Part shown: positions 1 to 11,776 of the stretch, piece after piece | Position numbering within the stretch: the stretch's first letter is position 1 | Layout of the letters: each line of letters begins with the position of its first letter | Assembly (NCBI RefSeq): GCF_021347895.1 | Contig: NC_067129.1 | Span: 30,975,690 to 31,039,689, forward strand | Length of the DNA: 64,000 nucleotides | Direction of reading: 5' to 3' | Source: Acanthochromis polyacanthus | Taxonomy: Eukaryota; Chordata; Actinopteri; Pomacentridae | The notes under the pieces: model-generated | What the model was told of the DNA's origin: nothing | Databases searched by the model: none | The model's input: only the letters and a program-made list of their open reading frames with translations | Program-made: the position numbers and the translations under genes

Positions 1-1500
1 ATCGAGTTTAGTTTACATTAATAAATGAAGACGATCCATCCCAAATAAATTAAGCTGTTCCAATAGATTTGCTTAATGTTGTAAAAAAGCTTTTTAATAA
101 TCTGGAAATGAATTTTATGATTTTTTTGAGTTCATTCAAAGTTAATTGACTTAAAATCCCAACTTCAAGGTGAAGACAAATAGAAATCTCAAGCCAATTT
201 CATTAAGTTACCTCAACTGGATATTTCATATTAAATCAAGTGATGCAAAAAATGGTGTTAAAACAAACATATTAGTATTATTATTATTGTTGATGCAGAA
301 ATACTATTTTAAACCAACCAATCAGAAGCAATTTCAAAAGGTTTTGCTAAATCTGCAAATTTGATTTCCCACAATGCATTTAGTGAATTGTTGGGAATAA
401 GTCCTTGTAAGTGTGTAGTTTTATTGTAAATAGTTATGTGTACCATAACACCTTTAATGTACTTTATGTGCTTTATTAGAAACAATGCTTCTCTGTTTAA
501 TGTCTCAAATCTCTATATATGTTTTATCTGAAATCGAGCTGTTTTATTATTTTTTTCTCACCACTCTTAAGAACACAGTATTATAATTGGAGCACAGAAA
601 CAGATAAAGTGGATGTTTCTTTCCTGAACGTAGCTTTAAACTCATTTTAAATTCATCCCAGTGTGTTTTTGTTTTCTATCTTGGGATACCTGTGATATTA
701 GCGGCTGAGGATTACGCATCTCCTGCTGTGTTTCTGGCTCCAGCTGTAAACTCCTCCACAACTTTCATCTTCATGCGGCGTGAATGTGGACGTCGCTGAT
801 AAAACAGAGATGCAGCGCCACGTTGTTTCTGTCAGCAGGAAAGGAGGAGGTTTGGGCTGAAAAGAAAAGAAAAGAAAAGGAGGATGGAGGTCCAGAGATG
901 AGCATCCTTCTTCCTCTGTCATCTTCTCTTCATCCCTCATAGCTCCAGCCTTCCTTTGTTTTTTCTTTTTTTTATCGCTTGTTTCACTGATGAAGGACAT
1001 AAAATAACACAAACCAAACATTATGCAGTCAAATGATGCTCCTGCTGATGTTGCACTTTAAAGGTGCAGAATTCATCATCTGAAAAACACGTTTAATATC
1101 TCAAACCTGCATCAAATGTGACACAAAAAAGTTGAGCTGATCAACTGCTGGAGAAATTCTGCAGCTTTGGGGACTTGATCAACCAAACTTTGTGTACAAG
1201 CAATTAAAAATGTATTACACGTGATTGACAAGCTCGAAATAAGACGTAAGAAGTAAAACTGGGACACTGAAACGGAAACTCAGAACCAAGAATTGATCAA
1301 CTAAATATCATCAGAAATTAATATCACCACCATTATCTACCACTATGACTATTATTAGTATTAATATTACAAATCAATGCTCACAATTTATAAAAGTATG
1401 AATGATTGAACATATGTTCAAAACATAAAAAATGAACACGTTGATCACCTTTCCACCACAATACTAAAAATGATGGAAAATATTTAATAAACCCCATAAA
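1..1500. other. AT-rich DNA, no gene seen
   Basis: Mostly AT-rich sequence with no exon I can recognise. The short open frames are small, lack recognisable domains and lie in low-complexity DNA. A short GC-richer patch around 700-960 has no splice-bounded frame that I can support. Confidence 0.6.
858..884. repeat. (AAAAG)n microsatellite
   Basis: About five copies of the pentamer aaaag lie in a purine-rich stretch. Confidence 0.8.
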
Positions 1501-1514
1501 TTATTATTGTTCTT

Positions 1515-1697
1515 AATAATAATAATAATAATTATTATTATGATGATTTTATTATTTCATTATTATTATATGGATTTAAATGTTTATTTTCATCATTTTT
1601 GTATTGTAATGGATAATAATAATAATAATAATAATTATTATTATTATTATTATATGGATTTAAATGTTTATTTTCATCATTTCTTGTATTGTAGTGG

Positions 1698-1731
<34 letters not shown>

Positions 1732-2095
1732 TTTATGTGTTTTATTATTATTATTATTATTATTATTATCATAATTATAAATATTCTATGGGTTTTATTA
1801 TTTATTTTTCATAATTTTTAGTATTGTAGTGAATAATAATAACAATAATAATAACAGTAATAATAATAATGATAATTACTATTATTATTTATGAATTTTA
1901 TTATTGTTAATGTTTTATGGGTTGTAAAAAAATATTTTTCAGCATTTTTTATATCATAATGGATAATAACACTAATAATAATGCTTTAGCAGTGTTATTT
2001 TTAATAATGATAAATAAAGAAAAAAATGTAAGGGTTTTGTTATTTATTTTCCATCATTTTTAGTTTGGCAGTGGATAATAATAATAATAATAATA
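1515..2095. repeat. (AAT)n/(ATT)n trinucleotide microsatellite cluster
   Basis: Separate runs of aat and att lie near 1517-1545, 1615-1655, 1698-1770, 1835-1890 and 2073-2095. Between them are near-copies of a longer segment (tggatttaaatgtttatt, then catcattt and gtattgta). The cluster therefore looks like a larger unit duplicated several times, each carrying its own trinucleotide tract. Adjacent aat and att runs can fold into hairpins. Open frames here are low-complexity artefacts. Confidence 0.85.
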
Positions 2096-4247
2096 GTAAA
2101 AGCATGCAAGAAATAAAACAATTCTGCAAAAATCTATCATTTAAACCATCACAATATTTACTTAAATGCACGTATTTCTGATTCTAGATGTCTCTTAATC
2201 AAAAATAATGACAAGTCCATGTAATGCTCAAGATAAATGTCACAAATATTCACATTATGACATTTCACTGTAATAAAACCGCTGCAAGCAACATTAACTA
2301 ACATACTGTTAACTGCTAGCTCACCTTTAGACGAGATGAATGAATATATTTAGGAACTAAGCCTAAAATACTGAGAATAGACCTCCAGTGATCCATGATT
2401 CCAAGTGTCGCAGGAGCAGCTTTTAAATCAAGCACAGTTTTGGTTGTTATTGGTGCAATCTGGGCTTTTTTTAATCACGTCTTTCTTTTTTTGTTATTTT
2501 CAGCATATTTCAAACCATAACAATTTGCGAAAAAGTAAACAGAAGTGGAAGAGAAGAAAAGATTGTAGAAGTATTGCTACAGAAAGTGTTCTTATTTGCA
2601 CTTTTTACTTCCAGAGTAGTTGCGAGTCTTCCAGCTCAGCAGAAACCGGCAATGCCCCCCTGAACTCTTCCTCATTTTTAAGTGGGCCCCCTGAGGAGCC
2701 CCTCGAGGCCCCCCGGGGCTCCCAGGATCTCTAATTTACCACATTCACTCACTGAGCAGTGACAGTTCACCGTGAGGCTTCAAGACGACTTTATATAAAA
2801 CAAAACAGCCGTGTTTGTGTGTTTGTGTGTGTCTGTGTGTCTGTGTGCGTCGTGGCTTGTTTTGTGCATTCGCTAATGACCTGATATCGTTTTATGGGTT
2901 TGTTTTGGAGAGTATGAGCGTGTGGTTGTGGTTAGCAATAACCGGCCTGCAGGGATTGAGATGTGGGGAGCGAGAGAGCAGCCAAGAGGCTCCATATCTG
3001 CCAGGCAGCGGATGGAAACAGTAAACCTGCCGCAGCCAAACACGCCGCTGCAGTGTTTTGCTGCAGACTCACCTCCGCTGAACCCCGTGAGCTGCAGGAA
3101 AAAGGAAATATCAGCATCTTGTGTTGCAGAAAATGCCACAAACGCACACCTCCTCTGCAGATTATTCTCATGTAGTTTGAGAAAAAAGAAGAAGAAAAAA
3201 AGATGCTGCTCCGGCAACTTTCCCTTCTTCTTTCGTGCGACGCTCTGCTACCGTCTCTCACATCGGACCCCTCTGTTAGGCGACATTCAATTTGCAGTTA
3301 GCCCGCTTTCCATTTGCAGTTAAGTTGGCTAAATGTGGGACTCCAGGGATGTGAGGAGTGGAGTGAGGTTGAGCTATTGTGGTGGCGCTTCATTGCTTAA
3401 CTTTCCCCCGTCGGACGCCAAAAATTCGGTGGAAGAGTAAAGCTGGAGTTGACAAATTTGGCCGTGGACATTTCGCTCTCGTGATTTGTCTTCTGAGCTC
3501 ATTAAGGGCAGCCTCGGCTTCTTCCCTGCAGGTGTAGAAATCTGCAGAGCTCTCGTATGTTTTGTGGCCGAGGCCTAAATGTTTGAGAGGATTTACTTGT
3601 GTTCATTAATTAAGCAGTGAGGAAAATGTCTCTGTTTTCACGCTAGCAGTATGAAGGTGACAAAATTAGGAAAAGCTGCAATAACTTTAACTGGGTCTCT
3701 ATTTATCCAAGTGTACCTGAAATGATGCAACCTATTTACTACTGAGGCCTTTGTTTTTGAGTGTGAATGCTTCACATAATGTATTAGGTTATGAAAAACA
3801 ATGTATTATAATGATAAATCTGCTTAAGTTCAACCTTATGTGTTTCCAATTAATGTGGCTGTTGTTGCTGGGAAATATTGATATTTGGGTCATTCCAGAA
3901 TTGGAGGGCATTTTTCGTCCCGCTCATCAAATTTCAAATAATCCATGAATAAAATACTAAAACATGCAGTTGTTGTGTAAATGTACTTGTCCTGAGACCA
4001 AATACTAAAAAAACTAGGAGAAATGAATGAACACGTTTTTTAAAATACCAAAGTTCCCTCTAAAATACATTTTCTCTCTTGTCCCACCCCCCTGATGAGC
4101 AAATTGAATATAAAAAAAACAGTTAAAATGAAATTTAAATCTCCTTTATTTGGTTTTATTTTTTCATTGATGTCTCATTTTTTAATCAACAATATTTTAA
4201 ATAATAATTATTATGCACGGAATGTGTGTCCCACAACAACCCTGTAG
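2096..4247. other. low-copy DNA with a GC-richer patch, no gene seen
   Basis: No exon recognised. From about 2920 to 3270 the GC content rises and several overlapping frames on both strands stay open, but none resembles a known domain. A short TG-rich stretch lies at 2813-2850. The rest is AT-rich. Confidence 0.5.
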
Positions 4248-4735
4248 ATGACATTTTTGTCTTTTCTGTTATGTTTTTGTTGTTTTCTGTCTCGGTTCTG
4301 TCATTTTGTGTCTTTTTTTGTCTTGCGTTTGTCCTTTTGTGTCTTGCTTTTGTCGTTCACTGATTCGTTTCTGTGGTTTTGTCTTGCTTTCCTTGTTTTG
4401 CATCTTGCGTGTGCCATTTTGTGTCTCGTTTTTGTCATTTTCTGTCTCGTTTCTGTCATTTCGTGTCTCGATTACGACGTTTTTTGTCTTGCTTTTGTCG
4501 TTTTGTGTTTTGCTTTTGTCATTTTGTGTCTTGCTTTTGTCATTTAATGCTTCATTTGTCGCTTTGTGTCTTACTTTTGTGATTTTGTGTCTCGTTTTTG
4601 TTATTTTGTGTCTTGTTTCTGTCATTTTGTTTCTCGTTTTTGTCAATTTTGTGTTTTGTTTTTATTTTGTGTTTTCTTTCTGTCGTGTCTCGTTTTTGTC
4701 ATTTTGTGTCTTCCTTCTGTCGTCAAAATCATCAG
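4248..4735 (+). repeat. degenerate 21-bp T-rich minisatellite
   Basis: About 23 imperfect units of roughly tttgtgtctcgtttttgtca. The 21-bp period is a multiple of three, so several frames on both strands stay open, giving repetitive proteins rich in Cys, Phe and Leu on one strand and Lys, Thr and Asn on the other. They have no recognisable domain and I treat them as non-coding. The same unit forms the large arrays at 37.7-47.9 kb. Confidence 0.85.
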
Positions 4736-5419
4736 TTTTCCTAAAGAATGTGTAGAGCAAAGCTATGTCCTCTCTTCACATTGTCAGCCTTGATTGATTG
4801 TCTCACTCTATCTCATATTATCAGGATCAGACTCATTCTTTGGACTGTTTTCCATCAGTCAGTTTGTCCTCTTGGTCAGCAGTAACAGCTAGCTAAATAT
4901 GTAGCTTCTACTGCTGAGAAAAAGATCACATTAGCATGGATTAGCAACCCTGTTACTGTAATTAGAGTAGGGTTAGCAAACAACACAGAAAACATGGAAT
5001 AAAAATGGTACCATTGATGTGTGAGCTGAACCAATCAAGCCTTTGATAGTTTATTACCTATTATGAATAAATATGGAGCAGTAAATTGTAAAACCAAAGT
5101 CGAAGCCCAAATGTCCTCCAATTCTGGAATGACTCATTTATTTAAAAAAAATTAATGTCATATTTTTTAATGAAGACCAACAGATAAAAGGTTTATTTTG
5201 AAGTGAACCGCTTTATTTTGAATTAAACACTTTAGCCTGCTAATCAAGGTACACAGGTAATGATTTTCATTTTAAAAATCTGGCCACAATCCAGTCTGAG
5301 TCCTTTAATATTTAGTATTTGCAGATACAACTCCTAATCTCATACCACTTTCCTACAAAATTTAAACTTTAAGCATGTTTAAAGTTATTTAAATTCATCC
5401 ATAAAACTCTGGTAGGAGA
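4736..5419. other. AT-rich DNA, nothing recognised
   Basis: No gene, terminal repeat or tandem structure that I can support. Confidence 0.5.
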
Positions 5420-5479
5420 GTGTAGGGTGTATCGTGTCTCTGAAGGACAGCAAAAACCTAAATTTCTCTACATTCCTGT

Positions 5480-5700
5480 CAAAAAAACGTATTGTAGATT
5501 GGCCGTAGTACCTGGTTGCTCCACCAGGTGGCACCTCTTACTGTTTATTACTGTAGAAACTAAAGGAGGCAGCACTCAGACTATACTAAGTTCATGTTGG
5601 CAAGCAGAGAGCATTTTGGGGGTTTAACTAGCAATGGGCACCATGACAAAGACTTCTGTGACACTTAATGACCTCCGACCACAGATCATGGGATTAAGAT
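5480..5700 (+). repeat. dispersed repeat copy, 144-bp family with 5' extension
   Basis: This copy contains the family core gggcaccatgacaaagac, then ttctgtga and taatgacctc. The upstream part, including ccaccaggtgg and aagcagagagcatt, is shared with 10795-10990 and, in reverse, with 36290-36450. No coding potential is seen and I cannot assign it to a known element class. Confidence 0.75.
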
Positions 5701-7290
5701 TAAGTGTTACAGGTTAATCAATAAAACAGATGAGGGGGATTAGAGGCCTTCTGTTTCCTTATCTTATGTTTGTAAAAGTTTTGACTGATTGTAATTAAGA
5801 AATATTAGTGTAAAATAAGATAATACTCAAAAAAATTTCAAAATGGTGTGAACTTCTAATGAAACTTCAGGAACGCTTATATAGAATTTAGGTGTCAAAG
5901 AACTTGGTTTTTACATCTGTAGGCAGGATCTGTGTTCATCAAACAGCTGCAATTTACTGTATTTTGTCAAATTTAACGTATATCTGAGACTCCAAGTTCA
6001 TTTGTATTATTTTAAGTCTATTAAAATAGATACTTATAGTTTTAATGGTGGTTTAAAGTGTTGTGGAAGATGTGGACCCAGTGAAGGAGTTTGCCACTTT
6101 TAAAGCAACAAAAAACTCTCCATCAGTCTCCAAATATTCACAGTCCTGGTGGGAGTTTAATCTTTAATGAGGGGTTTCATGTGTGGGTCCCGATTTTAAA
6201 AGTTCCTCTGGGACAAATTAGGGACTAAATATCCCCAACTCCACTGTATTTGATGATCTGGAAGGAAGCTAGTGTCGCTCATCTCTGTCATTAAGTCTTT
6301 CTTAGAAACTTCAGTTCTAATTGTGACTGTGAAAAGACTCGGAGAGAAGAAAAGTGTTTCAATGAACCGACACTGTAGTCAAACAATAATGATAAACGTG
6401 AGGCGTCACGTTGAGGTCTGGTAGCTCGTTCGCTGACCTGTGGTCTTGTGTTCTCTGATTCTGGCTTCGTGTGTGTGTTGTTGGCTGGTGTGTTTTTGTT
6501 TGTCTCTGATTCACAGTTGGCAGCTTTTAAAAGCACAAACTCCACCCAGCTGCTGCATCCGTCCACCTGGCCAGAGTCCTTCAACAAGCGCTCCCTCTGA
6601 TTGTATTTGTGTCTCTTTTCCTGCATCCGTCCACCTCCAAATAAGCAGCTGTGAGCTTGTTATTTATATCATCAATAACTTTGTGTGAGGTCGAAGTCTG
6701 AAGCTCGAGTTGGATGGATTTCAATGATGCATCTCTGGAAAATTGATCATTTTACTCCAGATTGAGACGTGAAATCTCTTTTCACGGGTTGATTGCAGGC
6801 GTGAAAAACAGCTTATTATTAAAGCAACTATTAAAATGTCCAGCTTGAGACGTTTGTGTGAACATAACTTGTGAAAGGACGCGGCTATCTTCATAATCAC
6901 CGCCATAATCATCACTGTCTCACAATGTGTGCAGCTCCTCCTGTAATGGATGGAGAAGTTCAATAGAAAATTACGCTGAATGCGGTCGGCCATCTGTTAG
7001 AGCCAAATTCTGATTGTCATCGCCACCATCATCATCATCATCATTAGGGAATAATGGGAAACCGCCCAGTGGAGCTGGCCTCTGCCCAGCAGCAGGCAGT
7101 TTTCAAATAAAGTCCTGGATGCCTTCTTCAGGTATTTGTACTGTATTGGAGATATTTTTCTCAACTAATTTCTCCTTCGATGCTAAGGTGGCTAAAGATG
7201 TGTAGTCCTGCTTTGGTTAACTGAACAAGTTCAGGTCATTTGTACGTCCTGGAGGCTTAAAAACAGGTTCTCTACACTTCTACTCCTTCC
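5701..7290. other. low-copy DNA, no gene seen
   Basis: Mixed-composition sequence without recognisable exons or terminal repeats. Open frames at 6291-6690 on both strands overlap each other and show no domain. Confidence 0.5.
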
Positions 7291-7446
7291 AGACTCCACT
7301 ACAGAGTGCACTTGACTCTGTTTTTATGTTTTTTTGTTGTTTTTTTACCTTGGTAGCATGTCCATATGGTGTTTTTTTATTTGCCAGAAGGCAGAGATCA
7401 TTGTAGGGGTTTAGGTAGCAGTGGGCACCATGGCAAAGACTTCTGT

Positions 7447-7453
7447 GATGCTC
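7447..7453 (+). repeat. 7-bp target-site duplication, left copy
   Basis: gatgctc precedes the foldback element and is repeated at 8025-8031. Neighbouring uninterrupted units read ctgtgatgctcaatgacc (near 8451), which is the empty site. Confidence 0.85.
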
Positions 7454-8024
7454 CAGCCCGATCTCACGAGGATTCGTGAAACTGTCACGTAAGTTTTAGT
7501 TTTGGCTTCGTGCGCACCAACACGATTTCGTCATGTTTTTCGTGCCGCTCACCACGAAATGCGCACCAATGTATTTTAAACGGCGGACTTTTCGTGCCAC
7601 CCAGAACGTATTTCAAACGAATGTGTGTATTATATTTTTAATGTAAAACCATGGCGAATCCAACGCTATATTTTGCATGACATCGTCCCTAACCATAACC
7701 CTAACCATAACCCTAACCATAACCTAACCATAACCCGGTGGTACACTTACCAATTTGCATAGGAATTTCAAGAATGTCCGGCGGCCGGCGGCCGCAAACG
7801 CGATCACACAAGCAGTATACGCCGATGGACAGCTTAGATCGTCATGAATCCGCTGGTATAAACCACTTTCAGCTGTGATTACCACAGCGGGTTTCGTTGT
7901 GAGCAACACGAAAAACATTTCGTGGTGAGCGGCATGAAAAACATGACGAAATCGTGTTGGTGCGCACGAAAAAGAAACAAAAAATTTACGTAACAGTTTC
8001 ACGAATCCCCGTGAGACCGTGTTG
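7454..8024. mobile_element. foldback MITE copy 1, 108-bp TIRs, 7-bp TSD
   Basis: This is a 571-bp non-autonomous element. Its left end starts cagcccgatctcacga and runs about 108 bp to ccacgaaatg. The right end is the reverse complement with a few mismatches, ending gtgagaccgtgttg. It is flanked by gatgctc on both sides. The interior holds several ccctaaccataa repeats (about 7688-7738) and a GC-rich cggcggccggcggccg block. No transposase is present. The 7-bp duplication and long TIRs do not match hAT (8 bp) or Tc1 (TA). P, Dada or Mutator-like origins are possible but unproven. Confidence 0.85.
7686..7738 (+). repeat. telomere-like ccctaaccataa repeats inside the MITE
   Basis: Four or more tandem copies alternate ccctaa with ccataa. 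They resemble the vertebrate telomere strand (CCCTAA)n with every second unit altered. The second MITE copy carries the same block. Confidence 0.7.
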
Positions 8025-8660
8025 GATGCTCAGTGATGACCAGAGCTATTGTGTTTAAAAGGAGCCAGTGTCGAGTAAAAGCATGGTTTTAGTTGATCCT
8101 ATCTTGTTCAAAAAAAGCATTGTCAGACTTCAGCTAGTAATGGGCACCTCAACAGAACTTCTGTGATGCTTAATGACCTTCAACCAAAGACTATTGTGTT
8201 GAAGATACGCTGGGATCAAGTAGAACTGTGTTTTAAGTTAATATTAGCTTGTTATAAACAAAATGTTTTCGGGGTGTAGCTAACAAGGGACACCGTGACA
8301 AAGACTTCTGTGATGATTAATGATCTCTGACCAGAGCTCATGTTTTAAAGATATGGTAGGATAGAGCAGAATCATGTTTTTAGTTAATCATACCTTGTTC
8401 AAAAAACCTTTGTCAGGCTTTAGCTGGCAACGGGCACCATGACAAAGACTTCTGTGATGCTCAATGACCTCCAGCCAGAGCTCATGTATTTAAAACCTAG
8501 GACACAGTGGTAACCGTGTTTTTGGTCAATCCTAGCTTGCTCAAAAAAAACATTGTCTGGGTTTAGCTAACGATGGGCACCATGACAAAGACTTCTGTGA
8601 TGTTTAATGACCTCAGAAATTATGTATTTCAGACAAACTAGGATCAACCAGAAAGTACAC

Positions 8661-9705
8661 GTTACCGCTGCTGTTTTAGCACGGTCTGCTTTAATGATTA
8701 ACACCATGTCAGTATGACTTGTTAAAAAAAGTTGCCGTGCATCAGAAAACTTAGTTTATTACAAGTCGATTAATAACTCAGATGATGTATCCAGGGTTGG
8801 AACTTTAAAGATTATGTTCTTATAATATGTTATTATGAAAGCTTAGACTGATTGTGATTAAGAAGCCATGGTGTAAATTAATATAATATAACTGAAAGAT
8901 TTTGGAATGCAAGTATCAAATTAACATTTACTTAATCTATAGGTATGCAGTTTATTTTTCTTGCAACCAATCGATTGATTGAAGGGAGTTTATTGTAAAG
9001 ATCCTCTAATCTAAAGTACATGGGTCTTGAATGGGATTGAGTGCATGAAACTCTACGTTTTTGCCATTTCAGTCTGTTAAATGTGATCTACAGCATCTTT
9101 ATTGTATGATTTACTTCTAGTCTTTTCTGTTACATTTTGATTTTAAAAAATTCAGTTCTTGAAGTAGTTCCTGTTGTTCCACACTACATTTCTTCACTTC
9201 ATCCACTGCAGATCAACAACAATACACTGATTGTTCAGAGTCGCTGCTGTCCTCCCTCTGATTGATTAGCAGAAAGAAATTTCCTGATTGGACCAGGCGT
9301 CCTGTTCTTTGTTTTGAGTTTTCTTCACTCTGTCAGGGCTCCAGTCGATGGTCTGCCAGCCGAAACGATGCCTTCCAGTGCCGGACGTGTTGGAGGACTT
9401 TCCTATGCAAATGATTCAATCTGGTTGCTTCAGTTCAGTCATTTGGCCTGATGAGCAGCTCCACGCTGTTGGATTAATCTCAGCGAATTGCCAGAACCAG
9501 TTTCTAATCAGCAGCCTAGATGAATGTTTGTGACATTAATCTAAAATGGTTATGCATGTGTAGCTCAAAATGTTTGACAACTTTTTAAAACTTTAAAATT
9601 TGAACATTGATTCACTACTTTCTGTTTGCAGAAAGTTGATTTTATTTAATATTTAGTCCCAGAGTCAGAAACCATTTTTTCCCAATAATGCCAACTTCAA
9701 GTACA
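8661..9705. other. low-copy DNA, no gene seen
   Basis: AT-rich sequence. A 61-residue frame at 9348-9533 has no recognisable domain. No tandem or terminal repeat structure is seen. Confidence 0.5.
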
Positions 9706-9709
9706 TTAA

Positions 9710-10614
9710 AGCTCGTGTCCGCAGTTTCCGTTTGTTTTCAATTTATGTATCATTGTTTAACAAAGCTTAAATGTGTTAGTCTAGTTCGATACTATAATAT
9801 AAAGTTAGTATAACGCGATATGAAAATTTATTCCTGAGCTCCGCCTTCCTCTCATAGACCCCCATGTTATTCCAAAAAGCGCCAGTTGCTGACGACCAAT
9901 CAAGTTCGAGCTTCAGCTTTGTCTTGCTGTCAATCAACGGTTACGCGCACAGCAAGCAAGCCCATGCAGAGGTGGGCGAGCTACGCACTACGCAACCGCG
10001 CGCACATTTGTTTTGCTTGTGGAGGAGAGAGCATCAGGGATCAGCAACTTCCAGAAAAGTTACCAATCCCACAGCTTGTCAGGCCAAGAGACTGCAGGAC
10101 GTTTTTTGGCTCGGGGTGCTCGCATCGCTCCCCGACCACGGCCTCCATAGCCCGGCTGACGGCTTCGTTTAGATGCCCGACCTCTGGAGGAAGATGTTGG
10201 GGCGTCTGGGACATACTCTTCGTCAGAGGAGTCATGCAATTCTGAACTCTAGATAGAAATAAATAAACAATGTAACACATATACATGCGTAAATGCACTA
10301 AGTTTGATAAACAACGTCATCGAGAGGGATACACGAGTGTAATCACATATTGAAACTTTACTAATTTGTCCAAGCAGATTCATGTTATTTTGGTATTAGG
10401 ACAAGTTAGACTCAATACAGCATTCTAACGTAATTCCTTTATTATTTACTAAATGTAGGAGAGTGGAAAACAGCAAAACAGGCGAGATGCTGCAGCACTC
10501 CGGGCACTTCTCTCATGTACTGCACGCGTGCACAAATAAAGGGGCGAAATCAGAGGGAGGGAGGGACCACCAGTGTTTTGGGAGACGCTGCGATTCAAAC
10601 TCCGGACACGAGCT
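9710..10614. mobile_element. 905-bp TTAA-flanked non-autonomous DNA transposon
   Basis: The left end starts agctcgtgtccgcagttt. The right end is its near-perfect inverse, aaactccggacacgagct. Both sides are flanked by TTAA (9706-9709 and 10615-10618). A TTAA duplication is typical of the piggyBac and Kolobok superfamilies. The ends do not begin with CCC as piggyBac ends usually do, so a Kolobok-like origin is a guess. The interior is GC-rich at 9840-10250 with open frames on both strands but no transposase domain I can name. Confidence 0.75.
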
Positions 10615-10794
10615 TTAACGTTATTGACATCAATTCAGTCTGTGCTGGACAACTGAATAACTCTGAAATTAAGAAAGAAATTGCATCTCTACATCCAAGT
10701 TGTTCCTTTATGTTACTGAAGGTCACTGTCTGAAATGTAGCATAAGAAGACGGAGAAAACCTGTTTTAGCAACATGTATGTTAGAAAATGTATC

Positions 10795-10990
10795 GTAGAT
10801 CAGCTGTACTACCTTGCCGTTCCACCAGGTGGAGGCTTTAACTGTGTAATACTGTAGCAACCAGAGGAGATGTCACTTGGACTATGGGGAGTTCATGTTG
10901 GTAAGCAGAGAGCATTGTGGGTTTTTCACTCGCAACAGGCACCATGACAAAGACTTATGTGATGCTTAATGCCCTAGAACCAAGTAGAAC
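10795..10990 (+). repeat. dispersed repeat copy, 144-bp family with 5' extension
   Basis: It is similar along its length to 5480-5690 (ccaccaggtgg, then gttcatgttgg, aagcagagagcatt and caccatgacaaagactta). After about 10990 the similarity stops where a larger compound insertion begins. It seems to resume at 13265. Confidence 0.75.
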
Positions 10991-11499
10991 TAGCAATGGT
11001 TGATTGAGGCTTTGTTGAAGCTTCAAAACTTTATCCAATACATACTTCATTACTCGAGGCTTCACTGACACTCAGTGCTTGAGTAGGACATTTAGTGGTC
11101 AATAAAATGAAGTGCAGTTGATTCATGTTACTGATTGGTTCATGAATTGTTTTGGATTTGATTTGCCATGCACATTCCTGTTTCACTACATTAGATGATT
11201 GTATCTGTTCTAGTGGCTACAGTAATAATAATGACAATAACTACTGAAGAGCCTGTTTCTTATTTGCCATGTCTGTCTGTAACCCTATATACTCTTCACT
11301 GATATTCTGTGTTATGAAACATTTAAACGGGGCTGCTACATTCATGAGATGTGCTCTATAAATACAGACTGATGCAATTTTCACATGAGGCTGGTGCAAA
11401 TACAGATTATATTATGGATTTTGGCAAAGTATGTCTTTGGTTAATTGGTAAAGAGGGTGTGCTTGTGTAACTGGATATGATTTTTTTTAACAATGTATT

Positions 11500-11776
11500 A
11501 ACAGTTTTTGTATGCAGGTACATATATGCATTGCAGTATACCTTACAAGACTTACTCAGTTATGCAAATATTTTTAACCATAATGTGGTACTTGCATATT
11601 AAACAGATCCTCATAAAATAAGGAAATGAAGAGAAAAAGATGGGGAAAAAATAAAAAATAAAATAAACATGTTCTCATACATGCAAATGCATAAATACAG
11701 TACTTTATACAGAACAGTAGGTAATCCTGTCATTCCTCTCATTCTGGCACTTCCACGGGGTTTACGTCACAACTGT
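11500..11776 (-). other. probable 3' UTR of the LINE relic
   Basis: AT-rich sequence lies downstream, on the minus strand, of the stop codon of the LINE reading frame. I cannot fix a poly(A) tail or a target duplication. Confidence 0.4.

Larger units (their letters stand above)
7300..8660 (+). repeat. tandem array of about five 144-bp units
   Basis: The core gggcaccatgacaaag starts at 7423, 8142, 8287, 8432 and 8575. Spacings after the second copy are 145, 145 and 143 bp. The first gap becomes about 141 bp once the 571-bp insertion and its 7-bp duplication are removed. Each unit also carries a ttgatcctagcttgttcaaa segment and a match to aatgacctccaaccagagct. Single or paired copies recur elsewhere in the window. 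Confidence 0.85.

Noticed and set aside
2873..3323. Four overlapping frames on both strands in a GC-richer patch
   Set aside because: No recognisable domain, no consistent splice signals, and frames contradict each other.
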